A stretch of DNA of 60,202 bases from Rhizobiales bacterium UBA1912. Its GTDB lineage: Bacteria > Pseudomonadota > Alphaproteobacteria > Rhizobiales > Devosiaceae. Below, piece after piece: positions 33,873-42,360 of the stretch. The translations under genes and the position numbers were made by a program. Position 1 is the stretch's first letter. Every line of letters starts with the position of its first letter. The notes under the pieces are model-generated. The model saw only the letters and a program-made list of their open reading frames with translations, was not told where the DNA came from and made no database searches. The stretch is taken from NCBI GenBank assembly GCA_002337455.1, contig DDGC01000009.1:1-60202 (forward strand), given 5' to 3'.

Positions 33873-34990
33873 GTGCTTCCATGCCCTTGCCCCGCTGGGT
33901 CGATGTCATCCTATTGCCCGTGCTCAACGTCACGCTGGCTTTCATCATTGGTGGCATCGTCGTTCTGATCGTGGGCGAAAACCCCATAGAAGCCGTGCGC
34001 ATCATGCTCTACGGCGCCTTCGGCTATGGCTACGGGTTCGGCTTCACGCTCTATTACACGACCAACTTCATCTTCGCCGGACTCGCCGTTGCCGTTGCCT
34101 TTCACGGCGGGCTGTTCAACATCGGCGGCGAGGGACAGGCCTATGTCGGCGGGCTGGGCGCCATTCTGGTGGCGCTGGCCGTGGGCGGTCTGCACTGGGC
34201 TTTCGCCTTGCCGCTCATCATTGTCGCTTCAGCGCTTTTTGCGGGCGCATGGGCGTTTATCCCGGGCTATCTGCAGGCAAAGCGCGGTTCGCACGTGGTT
34301 ATCACCACCATTATGATGAACTTCATCGCCACCTCGATGATGAGCTACATCATCTCGCGGATACTGAAACCCGAGAACATCAATTCAGACGAGAGCGCCC
34401 GCATCGCTGACGTGACCCGTGTTCCGTTCCTGTCCGAATGGATACCGTTGCTGCGCAACACCCCGGTCAACATCTCCTTCATCCTCGCCGTTCTCGCCCT
34501 GATCGGCGTCTATATCCTGATCTGGCACACCAAATTTGGCTACGCCTTGCGCACCATGGGCCACAACGGCACAGCCGCGCGCTACGCTGGCATGTCCAAT
34601 GCCAGGCTCATCATGGTCACCATGGCCATTTCCGGCGCGCTTGTCGGCATGGTCGCGGTCAACGACACTGCCGGCGCCCACGGTCGCCTGATCCTGGGTT
34701 ACGTTGCCGGTACCGGATTTGTCGGCATCGCCGTGGCCTTCATGGGCAAGGCGCACCCGATCGGGGTGGGGCTGTCGGCGCTCCTGTTCGGGGTGCTCTA
34801 TCAGGGCGGCCAGGAGCTGGCCTTTACCATGCCGGCCATCACCCGCGAGATGATCGTCACCATCCAGGCTCTCGTGATCCTCTTTACCGGCGCCATGAGC
34901 AACATGCTGCGCCGCCCTGTCGAGTTTGTCTTCCTGGCGGCACGCCAGAAGCAAGAACCCGACCCGGTTGCGCAAGAGAAGGGGGCTTAG
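33869..34990 (+). CDS. BMP-type ABC transporter permease 1
   Basis: A 373-residue inner-membrane permease of the branched-chain/ribose (BPD_transp_2) type with about ten membrane segments. Recognisable stretches are GLFNIGGEGQAYVGGLGAIL near residue 88 and RTMGHNGTAARYAGMSNARL near residue 227, the latter being the loop that meets the ATPase. It starts within the ATPase stop and is followed three bases later by the second permease. The extra length at the C-terminus is polar and cytoplasmic. Confidence 0.94.
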   Translation: MSASMPLPRWVDVILLPVLNVTLAFIIGGIVVLIVGENPIEAVRIMLYGAFGYGYGFGFTLYYTTNFIFAGLAVAVAFHGGLFNIGGEGQAYVGGLGAILVALAVGGLHWAFALPLIIVASALFAGAWAFIPGYLQAKRGSHVVITTIMMNFIATSMMSYIISRILKPENINSDESARIADVTRVPFLSEWIPLLRNTPVNISFILAVLALIGVYILIWHTKFGYALRTMGHNGTAARYAGMSNARLIMVTMAISGALVGMVAVNDTAGAHGRLILGYVAGTGFVGIAVAFMGKAHPIGVGLSALLFGVLYQGGQELAFTMPAITREMIVTIQALVILFTGAMSNMLRRPVEFVFLAARQKQEPDPVAQEKGA

Positions 34991-34993
34991 GCA

Positions 34994-35956
34994 ATGGAAG
35001 ACGTCATCTCCGTTCTCATCACCACAATCCGTGTTTCGACGCCGCTGATCCTCGCCTGTCTCGCCGGTCTTTATTCCGAGCGCTCTGGTATCGTCGATAT
35101 CGGACTTGAGGGCAAACTGCTCGGCTCGGCCTTCGGCGCGGCTGTTGTCGCATCCCTCACCGGCAACGTCTGGCTCGGCCTGCTTGCAGGCATCGGCGTA
35201 TCGATGATGTTCTCGGCAATCCATGGCCTTGCCTCGATCAATTTCCGTGGCAACCAGATCATTTCGGGCGTGGCACTGAACTTCCTCGCCTCGGGTCTCA
35301 CCGTCTTTCTTGGCAGCGCCTGGTTCGGCCGTGGCGGCAACACGCCCGCCTTGTCCGGAGACGGCCGCTTTTACGGCATCGAGTTGCCCTTCGCGCGTGA
35401 ATTGGCCGGTGTACCAGTGATCGGTCCAATCTATTCGGGGCTTTTATCCGGCCACACCATCCTGACCTATCTCGCCTTCCTCGCCGTGCCGTTCACCGCA
35501 TGGGTCCTCTGGCGCACCCGCTTCGGCTTACGCCTGCGGGCCGTAGGGGAAAACCCCAAGGCGCTGGACACCGCCGGCATGTCGGTGACCGTTCTGCGTT
35601 ACAAGGCCCTCGCCATAACCGCCGTTCTGGTTGGCATGGGCGGCGCCTATCTCTCGACCGCCCAGGCCGCCAGTTTCTCCCGCGAAATGAGCTCTGGCCG
35701 CGGCTATATCGCGCTCGCTGCCCTGATCTTTGCCAAGTGGAAACCATGGCCCGCCCTCGGCGCCTGCCTCTTGTTCGGGTTCCTCGAGGCGATGCAATAC
35801 CGTCTGCAGGGTGTCGAGCTCCCGTTGATTGGCGCTGTCCCGACCCAGGCCATGCAGGCGCTGCCCTACATCCTCACCATCCTGCTGCTCGCTGGTTTTG
35901 TGGGCCGCGCCATCGCGCCAAAGGCGGCTGGCCAACCCTATGTCAAGGAGCGGTGA
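34994..35956 (+). CDS. BMP-type ABC transporter permease 2
   Basis: A 320-residue inner-membrane permease, second half of the heterodimeric channel. Typical segments are AGLYSERSGIVDIGLEGKLL near residue 16, FRGNQIISGVALNFLASG near residue 83 and RAVGENPKALDTAGMSV near residue 180, the ATPase-contact loop. About eight to nine membrane segments are visible. The stop overlaps the cdd ATG by one base (TGATG), tying transport to the catabolic genes. Confidence 0.95.
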   Translation: MEDVISVLITTIRVSTPLILACLAGLYSERSGIVDIGLEGKLLGSAFGAAVVASLTGNVWLGLLAGIGVSMMFSAIHGLASINFRGNQIISGVALNFLASGLTVFLGSAWFGRGGNTPALSGDGRFYGIELPFARELAGVPVIGPIYSGLLSGHTILTYLAFLAVPFTAWVLWRTRFGLRLRAVGENPKALDTAGMSVTVLRYKALAITAVLVGMGGAYLSTAQAASFSREMSSGRGYIALAALIFAKWKPWPALGACLLFGFLEAMQYRLQGVELPLIGAVPTQAMQALPYILTILLLAGFVGRAIAPKAAGQPYVKER

Positions 35957-36369
35957 TGGCAGCACTCTCGCCTGAGGACAAAACCCTGTTCGACGCCGCC
36001 GAAGCCGTTCGGGCCAGAGCCTACGCGCCCTATTCGAACTTTCAGGTCGGCGCCGCGATCCTCGCCGATGATGGCAACATCTATTCAGGCTGCAACGTCG
36101 AAAACGCCGCCTACCCCCAGGGCAATTGCGCCGAGCCCTCGGCTATCGCCGCTATGCTGGCCGGCGGTGGCAGGCGTATCGAGAAGATTTTCGTGACGGG
36201 CCCGGGTGCAACCCCGGTCACCCCGTGTGGGGGCTGCCGTCAGCGCATCCGTGAATTTGCCTCCGAAACCACCCCGATCATCTGCCTCGGGGTCGAAGGC
36301 GAACCGCTCCATACGACGCTGGGCGAACTTCTGCCGCACTCTTTCGGCCCGGAGTTTCTGGGCCGCTAG
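35956..36369 (+). CDS. cdd: cytidine deaminase
   Basis: A 137-residue homotetramer-type cytidine deaminase that converts cytidine and deoxycytidine to uridine and deoxyuridine. The zinc site is complete: CAEPSA (Cys with the catalytic Glu) near residue 56 and PCGGC near residue 91; the substrate motif YSNFQVGAAILADDG is near residue 26. ATG 35956 overlaps the permease stop; the much longer open frame upstream is read through the permease gene and was rejected. Confidence 0.96.
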   Translation: MAALSPEDKTLFDAAEAVRARAYAPYSNFQVGAAILADDGNIYSGCNVENAAYPQGNCAEPSAIAAMLAGGGRRIEKIFVTGPGATPVTPCGGCRQRIREFASETTPIICLGVEGEPLHTTLGELLPHSFGPEFLGR

Positions 36370-36428
36370 CTCTGACAATCGGATGGGGAGGTCCGCCAGA
36401 GCGCAACGATAAACCACAAGGCACAAAA

Positions 36429-37223
36429 ATGGCCAAGGCATTAAAGACCATCCGCAATCTGGCGGGCGATACCCCGATCGATGCCGCGCTGATCCTAGGC
36501 TCGGGCCTTTCGGAAATCGGCGATCTTCTGACCGACAAGATCACCATTCCGTTCGCCGAGCTCAAGGGCTTTCCCCAGGGCGGAGTGTCGGGCCACGGCA
36601 AGGATCTGCTCATCGGCCAGATGGGCACCAAGCGCCTCGCCATCCTCACCGGGCGCCAGCACTATTACGAGCATGGCGATCCCGCCGCCATGCGTCCGGC
36701 GCTGCAAACCCTGGCCGAACTCGGCACCAAAACACTGCTGCTCACCAATTCCGCCGGCTCGCTCGATCATGACGTCCCGCCCGGCAACCTGATGCTGCTC
36801 GCCGATCACATCAATTACGCGGGCGTCAATCCGCTGATCGGCGAGGCGACCGACGCCCGCTTTGTCAACATGGTCGATGCCTACGATCCAGAGTTGCGCG
36901 CCACGACTCACGCGGTCGCAGCCCGCCTCGAAATCGCCCTCAAGGAGGGCGTTTATATGTGGTATTCTGGCCCGAGTTTTGAAACGCCGGCCGAAATCCG
37001 CATGGCCCAGACGCTGGGCGCAAACGCGGTGGGCATGTCCACGGTCCCTGAGGTGATCCTGGCACGGTTCATGGGCCTTAAGGTCTGGGCCTGTTCCTCG
37101 GTCACCAATATGGGCGCCGGCATGGCCGAGGAGGTCATTTCGCACACCCAGACCAAGGACGTAGCGAAATACGGGGCCGAAAAATTGAGGCGCCTCATCC
37201 CGGCGCTGATGGAGGAGATATGA
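36429..37223 (+). CDS. punA: purine nucleoside phosphorylase, trimeric type
   Basis: A 264-residue phosphorylase of the trimeric PNP/MTAP class that splits inosine and guanosine (and deoxy forms) with phosphate. Marks are LILGSGLSEIG near residue 21 (phosphate site), GRQHYYEHGDPAAMRP near residue 76, and YSGPSFETPAEIRMAQTLGA near residue 179, followed by GMSTVPEVI. The class is XapA/PunA-like, not the hexameric DeoD type. It starts 59 bases after cdd, and its stop overlaps deoC (ATGA). Confidence 0.94.
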   Translation: MAKALKTIRNLAGDTPIDAALILGSGLSEIGDLLTDKITIPFAELKGFPQGGVSGHGKDLLIGQMGTKRLAILTGRQHYYEHGDPAAMRPALQTLAELGTKTLLLTNSAGSLDHDVPPGNLMLLADHINYAGVNPLIGEATDARFVNMVDAYDPELRATTHAVAARLEIALKEGVYMWYSGPSFETPAEIRMAQTLGANAVGMSTVPEVILARFMGLKVWACSSVTNMGAGMAEEVISHTQTKDVAKYGAEKLRRLIPALMEEI

Positions 37224-38209
37224 GTCTCAAGATCGTCGACAGCCAGAGCCAAACGGCGGGCCACAAGCGCAATCCCGGCTTCCCGCTCGATCTCGATTGG
37301 GTCGAGCGCGTGCGCATGAACCGCTCGGCGCTTGAACGCCGTGCCGGAACCATCGGCACCCGCCGCTCGGTTAAAAAGGACCATCAGCTCGCCTGGCTCC
37401 TCAAGGCCGTGACGCTGATGGATCTCACCACCCTCAATTCAGATGACACGCCCGGCCGTGTCGAACGCCTCTGCGCCAAGGCCCGCAATCCCATCCGCGC
37501 CGATCTGATCGAGGCCATGGGTGTGAAAAAGCTGGGCGTGACCCCCGCGGCGGTCTGCGTGTACCACAATTTCGTTGCAACCGCGGTCAGGGCCCTCGAG
37601 GGCACAGATATCCCGGTGGCCGCTGTCTCCACCGCCTTCCCGCACGGCCTCACGCCTCTCAAGATCCGCCTTGCGGAAATCGAGGCGTCGGTCGAGGACG
37701 GCGCGCGCGAAATCGACATCGTCATCGAGCGCGGCATGGTGCTCAGTGGCGATTGGCAGGGCTTGTACGATCAGGTTCGGGCGATGCGTGCCGCCTGCGG
37801 CGAAGCGCACATCAAGACCATCCTGGGCACCGGCGAATTGGCCACCCTCACCAATGTGGCGAAAGCCTCGCTGGTCTGCATGCTGGCCGGCGCCGATTTC
37901 ATCAAGACCTCGACCGGCAAGGAAAAGACCAACGCCACCCTGCCCACCTCGCTGGCCATGGTCCGCATGATCCGCTGGTTTAATGAACAGACCGGCATCG
38001 AGATCGGCTACAAGCCGGCGGGCGGCATTTCAAAGGCCAAGGACGCGCTGACCTATATGGCGCTGATGCGTGAGGAACTGGGCCGCAACTGGCTCGAACC
38101 CCACCTGTTCCGCTTTGGTGCATCCTCGCTCCTGACCGATATCGAACGCCAGATCGAACACGGCATCACCGGCCACTACGCCGCCGATTACCGCTTCGCG
38201 ATGGCATAG
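37220..38209 (+). CDS. deoC: deoxyribose-phosphate aldolase
   Basis: A 329-residue class I aldolase cleaving 2-deoxyribose-5-phosphate into glyceraldehyde-3-phosphate and acetaldehyde. The Schiff-base Lys is in GADFIKTSTGKEKT near residue 235 and the second Lys in GYKPAGGISKAKD near residue 265. It is longer than the 220-260 residues of many bacterial DeoC proteins because of about 60 extra N-terminal residues, the alphaproteobacterial/animal-like form. It overlaps the phosphorylase gene by four bases and is followed by an aldehyde dehydrogenase gene that could consume the acetaldehyde. Confidence 0.96.
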   Translation: MSLKIVDSQSQTAGHKRNPGFPLDLDWVERVRMNRSALERRAGTIGTRRSVKKDHQLAWLLKAVTLMDLTTLNSDDTPGRVERLCAKARNPIRADLIEAMGVKKLGVTPAAVCVYHNFVATAVRALEGTDIPVAAVSTAFPHGLTPLKIRLAEIEASVEDGAREIDIVIERGMVLSGDWQGLYDQVRAMRAACGEAHIKTILGTGELATLTNVAKASLVCMLAGADFIKTSTGKEKTNATLPTSLAMVRMIRWFNEQTGIEIGYKPAGGISKAKDALTYMALMREELGRNWLEPHLFRFGASSLLTDIERQIEHGITGHYAADYRFAMA

Positions 38210-38246
38210 CGCTATGGCTTCCTGCGCTTCACCCATTCCCGCTGTC

Positions 38247-38269
38247 ACCCCGGGATTTATTCCCGGGGT
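38247..38269. repeat. REP-type palindrome after deoC
   Basis: ACCCCGGGA (38247-38255), TTTAT loop, TCCCGGGGT (38261-38269), with GTC and CCAG flanks, is a perfect 9-bp stem of the kind widely dispersed in proteobacterial intergenic DNA. It resembles the palindromes of the cobA-cobB array. In the 161-bp gap between deoC and the aldehyde dehydrogenase gene it could attenuate or end transcription. Confidence 0.75.
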
Positions 38270-38370
38270 CCAGTGTGCGTTTCCCCAGACACCGGCGCAT
38301 TAGGCAGCCCGGTCTGGAATAACACGCCGAGTTTACAGCTGCCCAAAGGGCCAACGCCCGGAGAAACAAA

Positions 38371-40740
38371 ATGACCAAAGTGGCGGAAATCTTTGAAACC
38401 CTCGAATACGGTCCGGCTCCCGAAGCCGCTGGCCCGGCCCTCGATTGGCTGGCTGCGCACGGAAAAAAGTTCGGCCATTTCATCGATGGCGGTTTCACCA
38501 AGGCGGGCAAAACATTTGCCTCGAACAATCCGGCCAATGGCGAAAAGCTGGCCGACATCTCCGAGGCGGGCAAACCCGAAGTGGAAAAGGCCGTCAAAGC
38601 CGCCCGCGCCGCCTTTCCGGGCTGGTCGCAGCTGACCGGGTTCGAGCGCGCCAAATATCTCTATGCCATCGCGCGCCAGATCCAGAAGGAAAGCCGGCTG
38701 TTTGCTGTCCTTGAAACGCTGGACAATGGCAAGCCGATCCGCGAAACCCGCGACATCGATATCCCGCTCGTCGCGCGTCATTTCTATCATCATGCCGGCT
38801 GGGCCCAGCATCTGGGAAAATCCTTCCCCGATCATGTGCCCTACGGCGTTTGCGGCCAGATCATTCCATGGAATTTCCCGCTCCTGATGCTGGCCTGGAA
38901 GATCGCTCCCGCGCTTGCGGCGGGCAACACGGTGGTGCTCAAGCCCGCTGAGTTCACGTCGCTGACTGCGCTGCTGTTTGCAGAGATCTGCGCCCGCATC
39001 GGCCTGCCAAATGGCGTCGTCAACATCGTGACCGGGGCGGGCGAGACCGGCGAGGCCATCGTCACTCACCCCGATATCGACAAGATTGCTTTCACCGGTT
39101 CCACCGAAGTGGGCAAGATCATCCGTCGCGCCACGGCGGGTTCGGGCAAGGGCCTCTCGCTCGAACTGGGCGGCAAGTCGCCATTCGTGGTGTTCGAGGA
39201 TGCCGATCTCGACAGCGCCGTCGAAGGGCTGGTCGATGCCATCTGGTTCAACCAGGGGCAGGTCTGCTGCGCGGGATCGCGCCTTCTGGTCCAGGAATCG
39301 ATCGAAACGGCCTTCATCGCCAAGATCAAGCAGCGCATGAAAACCCTGCGCGTCGGCGATCCGCTCGACAAATCCATAGACATCGGCGCGCTCGTCGCCC
39401 CTGTTCAGGTCGAACGGGTTCTCGATCTCCTGAAAGCGGGCAGGGCCGAGGGCGGCGAGTTCTATTCGCCCGACGGTGATATCCCGCAAAAGGGGTGTTA
39501 TGTGCGTCCAACGCTGGTCACCGGCATTTCCCCGGCCCATACCCTGGCCTCTGAAGAAATCTTCGGCCCCGTGCTCGTCGCCATGAGCTTTCGCACGCCC
39601 GAGGAGGCCGTGGCGCTGGCCAACAACACCAAATACGGTCTGGCCGCCTCGGTCTGGACCGAAAACGTCAACCTCGCTCTCGATATCGCGCCAAAAATCA
39701 AGGCAGGCGTCGTGTGGATCAATTCCACCAACCAGTTCGATGCGGCGGTGGGCTTTGGCGGTTATCGCGAATCCGGCTTTGGCCGCGAAGGGGGCAGGGA
39801 AGGCATGGCCGCCTATCTCAAGCCCCTATGGGAGAAAAAGCTCAAACCCGCTCCGGACGTAAAGCTGCCCGCTCCGGCTGAAGGAAACGAGTCCTCAGGC
39901 ATCGACCGCACGGCAAAGCTCTATATCGGCGGCAAGCAGGCGCGCCCCGATTCCGGCTATGCCCGGCCTGTCTTGGCCGCCGATGGCAAACATCTGGGCG
40001 AAGTGGGCGAGGGCAACCGCAAGGATATCCGCAACGCTGTCGAAGCGGCCCGCGCCGCTTCGGGCTGGGGCAATGCAACGGCCCACAACCGCGCGCAAGT
40101 GCTCTACTATCTCGGCGAAAACCTCGATTACCGCAAAACCGAATTTGCCGAGCGCATCCGCGCGATGACCGGCGCTTCGGCCAATGCCGCGCGGCGCGAG
40201 GTCGATCTTTCGGTCGAGCGGCTGTTTGCCTTTGCCGGTTGGGCCGACAAGTTCGACGGCGCCGTGCACAATCCGCCCGCCCGCATGATGGCAGTTGCCA
40301 TGGTCGAACCCGTCGGCGTCCTCGGTATCGTCGCTCCGCTCGAAAGTGCGCTGCTGGGCGCCATCTCGCTGCTCGCTCCGGCCATCGCCATGGGCAACAC
40401 GGCTGTGCTGGTCCCATCCGCTGCCTATCCCCTGGCCGTAACCGATTTCTATCAGGTGCTCGAAACCTCTGACGTTCCCTCGGGCGTCGTCAACATCGTC
40501 ACCGGCGAGGCGACCTCATTGGCCAAAACCCTCGCCGAACACGACGGCGTCGATGGCATCTGGTTCGCCGGTTCGCTCACCGATTCCACCGAAATCGAAA
40601 AACTCTCGGCAGGCAACGTTAAGCAGAGCTGGACCACGCGCGGACTGGCTTTCGATTGGGCCGATCCGGCTCTGGAGGGCAACTATCTCCTTGCCAAAGC
40701 CACCCAGATTAAAAACGTCTGGGTGCCCTACGGAGCCTGA
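38371..40740 (+). CDS. two-domain aldehyde dehydrogenase, ALDH16 type
   Basis: A 789-residue protein made of a complete aldehyde dehydrogenase domain (about 35-500) and a second, shorter ALDH-like domain (about 525-789). Domain 1 has PWNFPLLMLAWKIAPALAAG near residue 168, the general base Glu in LELGGKSP near residue 266 and the catalytic Cys in GQVCCAGSRL near residue 299. Domain 2 has the fold's N-terminal pattern but lacks the Cys region. This is the ALDH16 architecture, in which the second domain is structural. Position between deoC and deoA suggests oxidation of acetaldehyde from deoxyribose. The substrate is inferred, not shown. Confidence 0.9.
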   Translation: MTKVAEIFETLEYGPAPEAAGPALDWLAAHGKKFGHFIDGGFTKAGKTFASNNPANGEKLADISEAGKPEVEKAVKAARAAFPGWSQLTGFERAKYLYAIARQIQKESRLFAVLETLDNGKPIRETRDIDIPLVARHFYHHAGWAQHLGKSFPDHVPYGVCGQIIPWNFPLLMLAWKIAPALAAGNTVVLKPAEFTSLTALLFAEICARIGLPNGVVNIVTGAGETGEAIVTHPDIDKIAFTGSTEVGKIIRRATAGSGKGLSLELGGKSPFVVFEDADLDSAVEGLVDAIWFNQGQVCCAGSRLLVQESIETAFIAKIKQRMKTLRVGDPLDKSIDIGALVAPVQVERVLDLLKAGRAEGGEFYSPDGDIPQKGCYVRPTLVTGISPAHTLASEEIFGPVLVAMSFRTPEEAVALANNTKYGLAASVWTENVNLALDIAPKIKAGVVWINSTNQFDAAVGFGGYRESGFGREGGREGMAAYLKPLWEKKLKPAPDVKLPAPAEGNESSGIDRTAKLYIGGKQARPDSGYARPVLAADGKHLGEVGEGNRKDIRNAVEAARAASGWGNATAHNRAQVLYYLGENLDYRKTEFAERIRAMTGASANAARREVDLSVERLFAFAGWADKFDGAVHNPPARMMAVAMVEPVGVLGIVAPLESALLGAISLLAPAIAMGNTAVLVPSAAYPLAVTDFYQVLETSDVPSGVVNIVTGEATSLAKTLAEHDGVDGIWFAGSLTDSTEIEKLSAGNVKQSWTTRGLAFDWADPALEGNYLLAKATQIKNVWVPYGA

Positions 40741-40743
40741 ACC

Positions 40744-41034
40744 ATGAGCGAAAAGATCGAAGTCGAAAACTTCACGTCGCCCAATCACAAGACACGGGTA
40801 GACAAGGTTAAATACATGGCGGTCCGCGAAGCCGTGATGAAACACATCCCGACGACCGAGCCGGGCGCAACGCCAGCCGATCTGATCGCTGCCATCAAGC
40901 CCGATCTGCCTCAGGATCTGTTCCCCGGCGGCGAAAAGGCGGGATGGTGGTTCAAATGCGTCCAACTCGATCTGGAAGCCAAGGGTGTATTGAAGCGCGC
41001 GCCCAAGGCCCCCGTCCGGCTCCATAAGGTCTGA
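40744..41034 (+). CDS. small conserved hypothetical protein
   Basis: A 96-residue, basic, soluble protein without a signal peptide. Visible features are AVREAVMKHIPTTEPGATPA, KPDLPQDLFPGGEKAGWWFK with two neighbouring Trp residues, and a Lys/Arg/Pro-rich end. The pattern reads like a small winged-helix-type domain, but I cannot name the family with confidence. It lies 3 bases after the aldehyde dehydrogenase gene and 6 before deoA, so it is a real member of the nucleoside operon. Confidence 0.8.
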   Translation: MSEKIEVENFTSPNHKTRVDKVKYMAVREAVMKHIPTTEPGATPADLIAAIKPDLPQDLFPGGEKAGWWFKCVQLDLEAKGVLKRAPKAPVRLHKV

Positions 41035-41040
41035 TCCTGC

Positions 41041-42360
41041 ATGCCGCTTCTTCCGCAGGAAGTCATCGCCAGAAAACGTGAAGGCGAGGAACTCGACAAG
41101 GCCGACATCGCCGGTTTTGTCGCCGGGCTGACCTCGGGTGCTGTCAATGACGCGCAGGCCGCAGCCTTTGCGATGGCCGTCTATTTCCAGAACATGACGC
41201 TCGACGAACGCGTGGCGTTGACCCTTGCCATGCGCGATTCCGGCCGCGTGCTCGATTGGTCCGATCTCGACGGGCCCACAATCGACAAGCACTCGACGGG
41301 CGGCGTGGGCGACAACGTTTCCCTGATGCTCGCGCCCATCCTGGCCGCCTGCGGCGCTTATGTGCCGATGATTTCCGGGCGCGGCCTGGGGCACACCGGC
41401 GGCACGCTCGACAAGTTCGATTCCATCCCCGGCTACATGACCAATCCCGACATCGACACCCTGCGCCGGGTGGTCAAGGATGTGGGCTGCGCCATCATCA
41501 GCCAGACCGACGACCTCGCCCCCGCCGACCGCCGACTTTATGCAATTCGCGACGTCACCGCGACCGTCGAAGACATCTCGCTCATCACCGCTTCGATCTT
41601 GTCGAAAAAACTGGCTGCCGGTCTCGATGCGCTCATCCTCGACGTCAAGACCGGCTCGGGCGCATTCATGAAGACCCTCGACGCCTCCATGGGGTTGGCC
41701 GAAAGCCTCGTTTCGGTCGCCTGTGGCGCGGGACTGAAAACCGGCGCACTCATCACCGACATGAACCAGCCTCTGGCCTCGGCGGCCGGCAATTGGCTGG
41801 AGGTGAAAAACGCCATCGATTTCCTGACCGGCGCCCACCGCGATCCGCGTCTCGAAGAGGTGACGCTCGCCCTTTGCGCGCATGGACTTGTCCTCGGTGG
41901 CATGGCGCTGGACTATGATGACGGGTTTATCCGCTGCAAGATCGCGCTCGACAGCGGTGCGGCCGCCGAGAAGTTTTTCGCCATGGCAAACGCGCTGGGA
42001 TCCTGGCACGATCTGGAGAAATATGTGCCGCGTCCAGTGGGCGTGGTAAGGGATGTGCACCCAGTGTCCATTGGTCATGTAGCCCATATCGATGTACGTG
42101 AAGTGGGCATGGCAGTCGTCGTTATGGGGGGCGGGCGCACCGACCCCGGCCAGAAGATCGACTATCATGTGGGCTTTGATCGCCTTGCCGGTATCGGCAC
42201 GAAGGTTGACCCCCAAACCCCCATCGCCCGCATCCACGCCCGCGACGAGGCCACCGCCGCAGAGGCTGAAAAGCGCCTGCTGGCGGCCTATATGATCGAT
42301 GAGGATGCGCCCCAACATCCGGTTATCTATACTGAAATTTCGCCCAAGGGAGGCCAGTGA
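41041..42360 (+). CDS. deoA: thymidine phosphorylase
   Basis: A 439-residue pyrimidine nucleoside phosphorylase that splits thymidine (and deoxyuridine) into base and deoxyribose-1-phosphate. The family signature is SGRGLGHTGGTLDKFDSIPG near residue 115, with KHSTGGVGDNVSLMLAPIL near residue 83 as phosphate site and ILDVKTGSGAFMKT near residue 199. The three-domain layout and length are normal. It overlaps deoB by one base (TGATG) and follows the small protein gene by six bases. Confidence 0.97.
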   Translation: MPLLPQEVIARKREGEELDKADIAGFVAGLTSGAVNDAQAAAFAMAVYFQNMTLDERVALTLAMRDSGRVLDWSDLDGPTIDKHSTGGVGDNVSLMLAPILAACGAYVPMISGRGLGHTGGTLDKFDSIPGYMTNPDIDTLRRVVKDVGCAIISQTDDLAPADRRLYAIRDVTATVEDISLITASILSKKLAAGLDALILDVKTGSGAFMKTLDASMGLAESLVSVACGAGLKTGALITDMNQPLASAAGNWLEVKNAIDFLTGAHRDPRLEEVTLALCAHGLVLGGMALDYDDGFIRCKIALDSGAAAEKFFAMANALGSWHDLEKYVPRPVGVVRDVHPVSIGHVAHIDVREVGMAVVVMGGGRTDPGQKIDYHVGFDRLAGIGTKVDPQTPIARIHARDEATAAEAEKRLLAAYMIDEDAPQHPVIYTEISPKGGQ

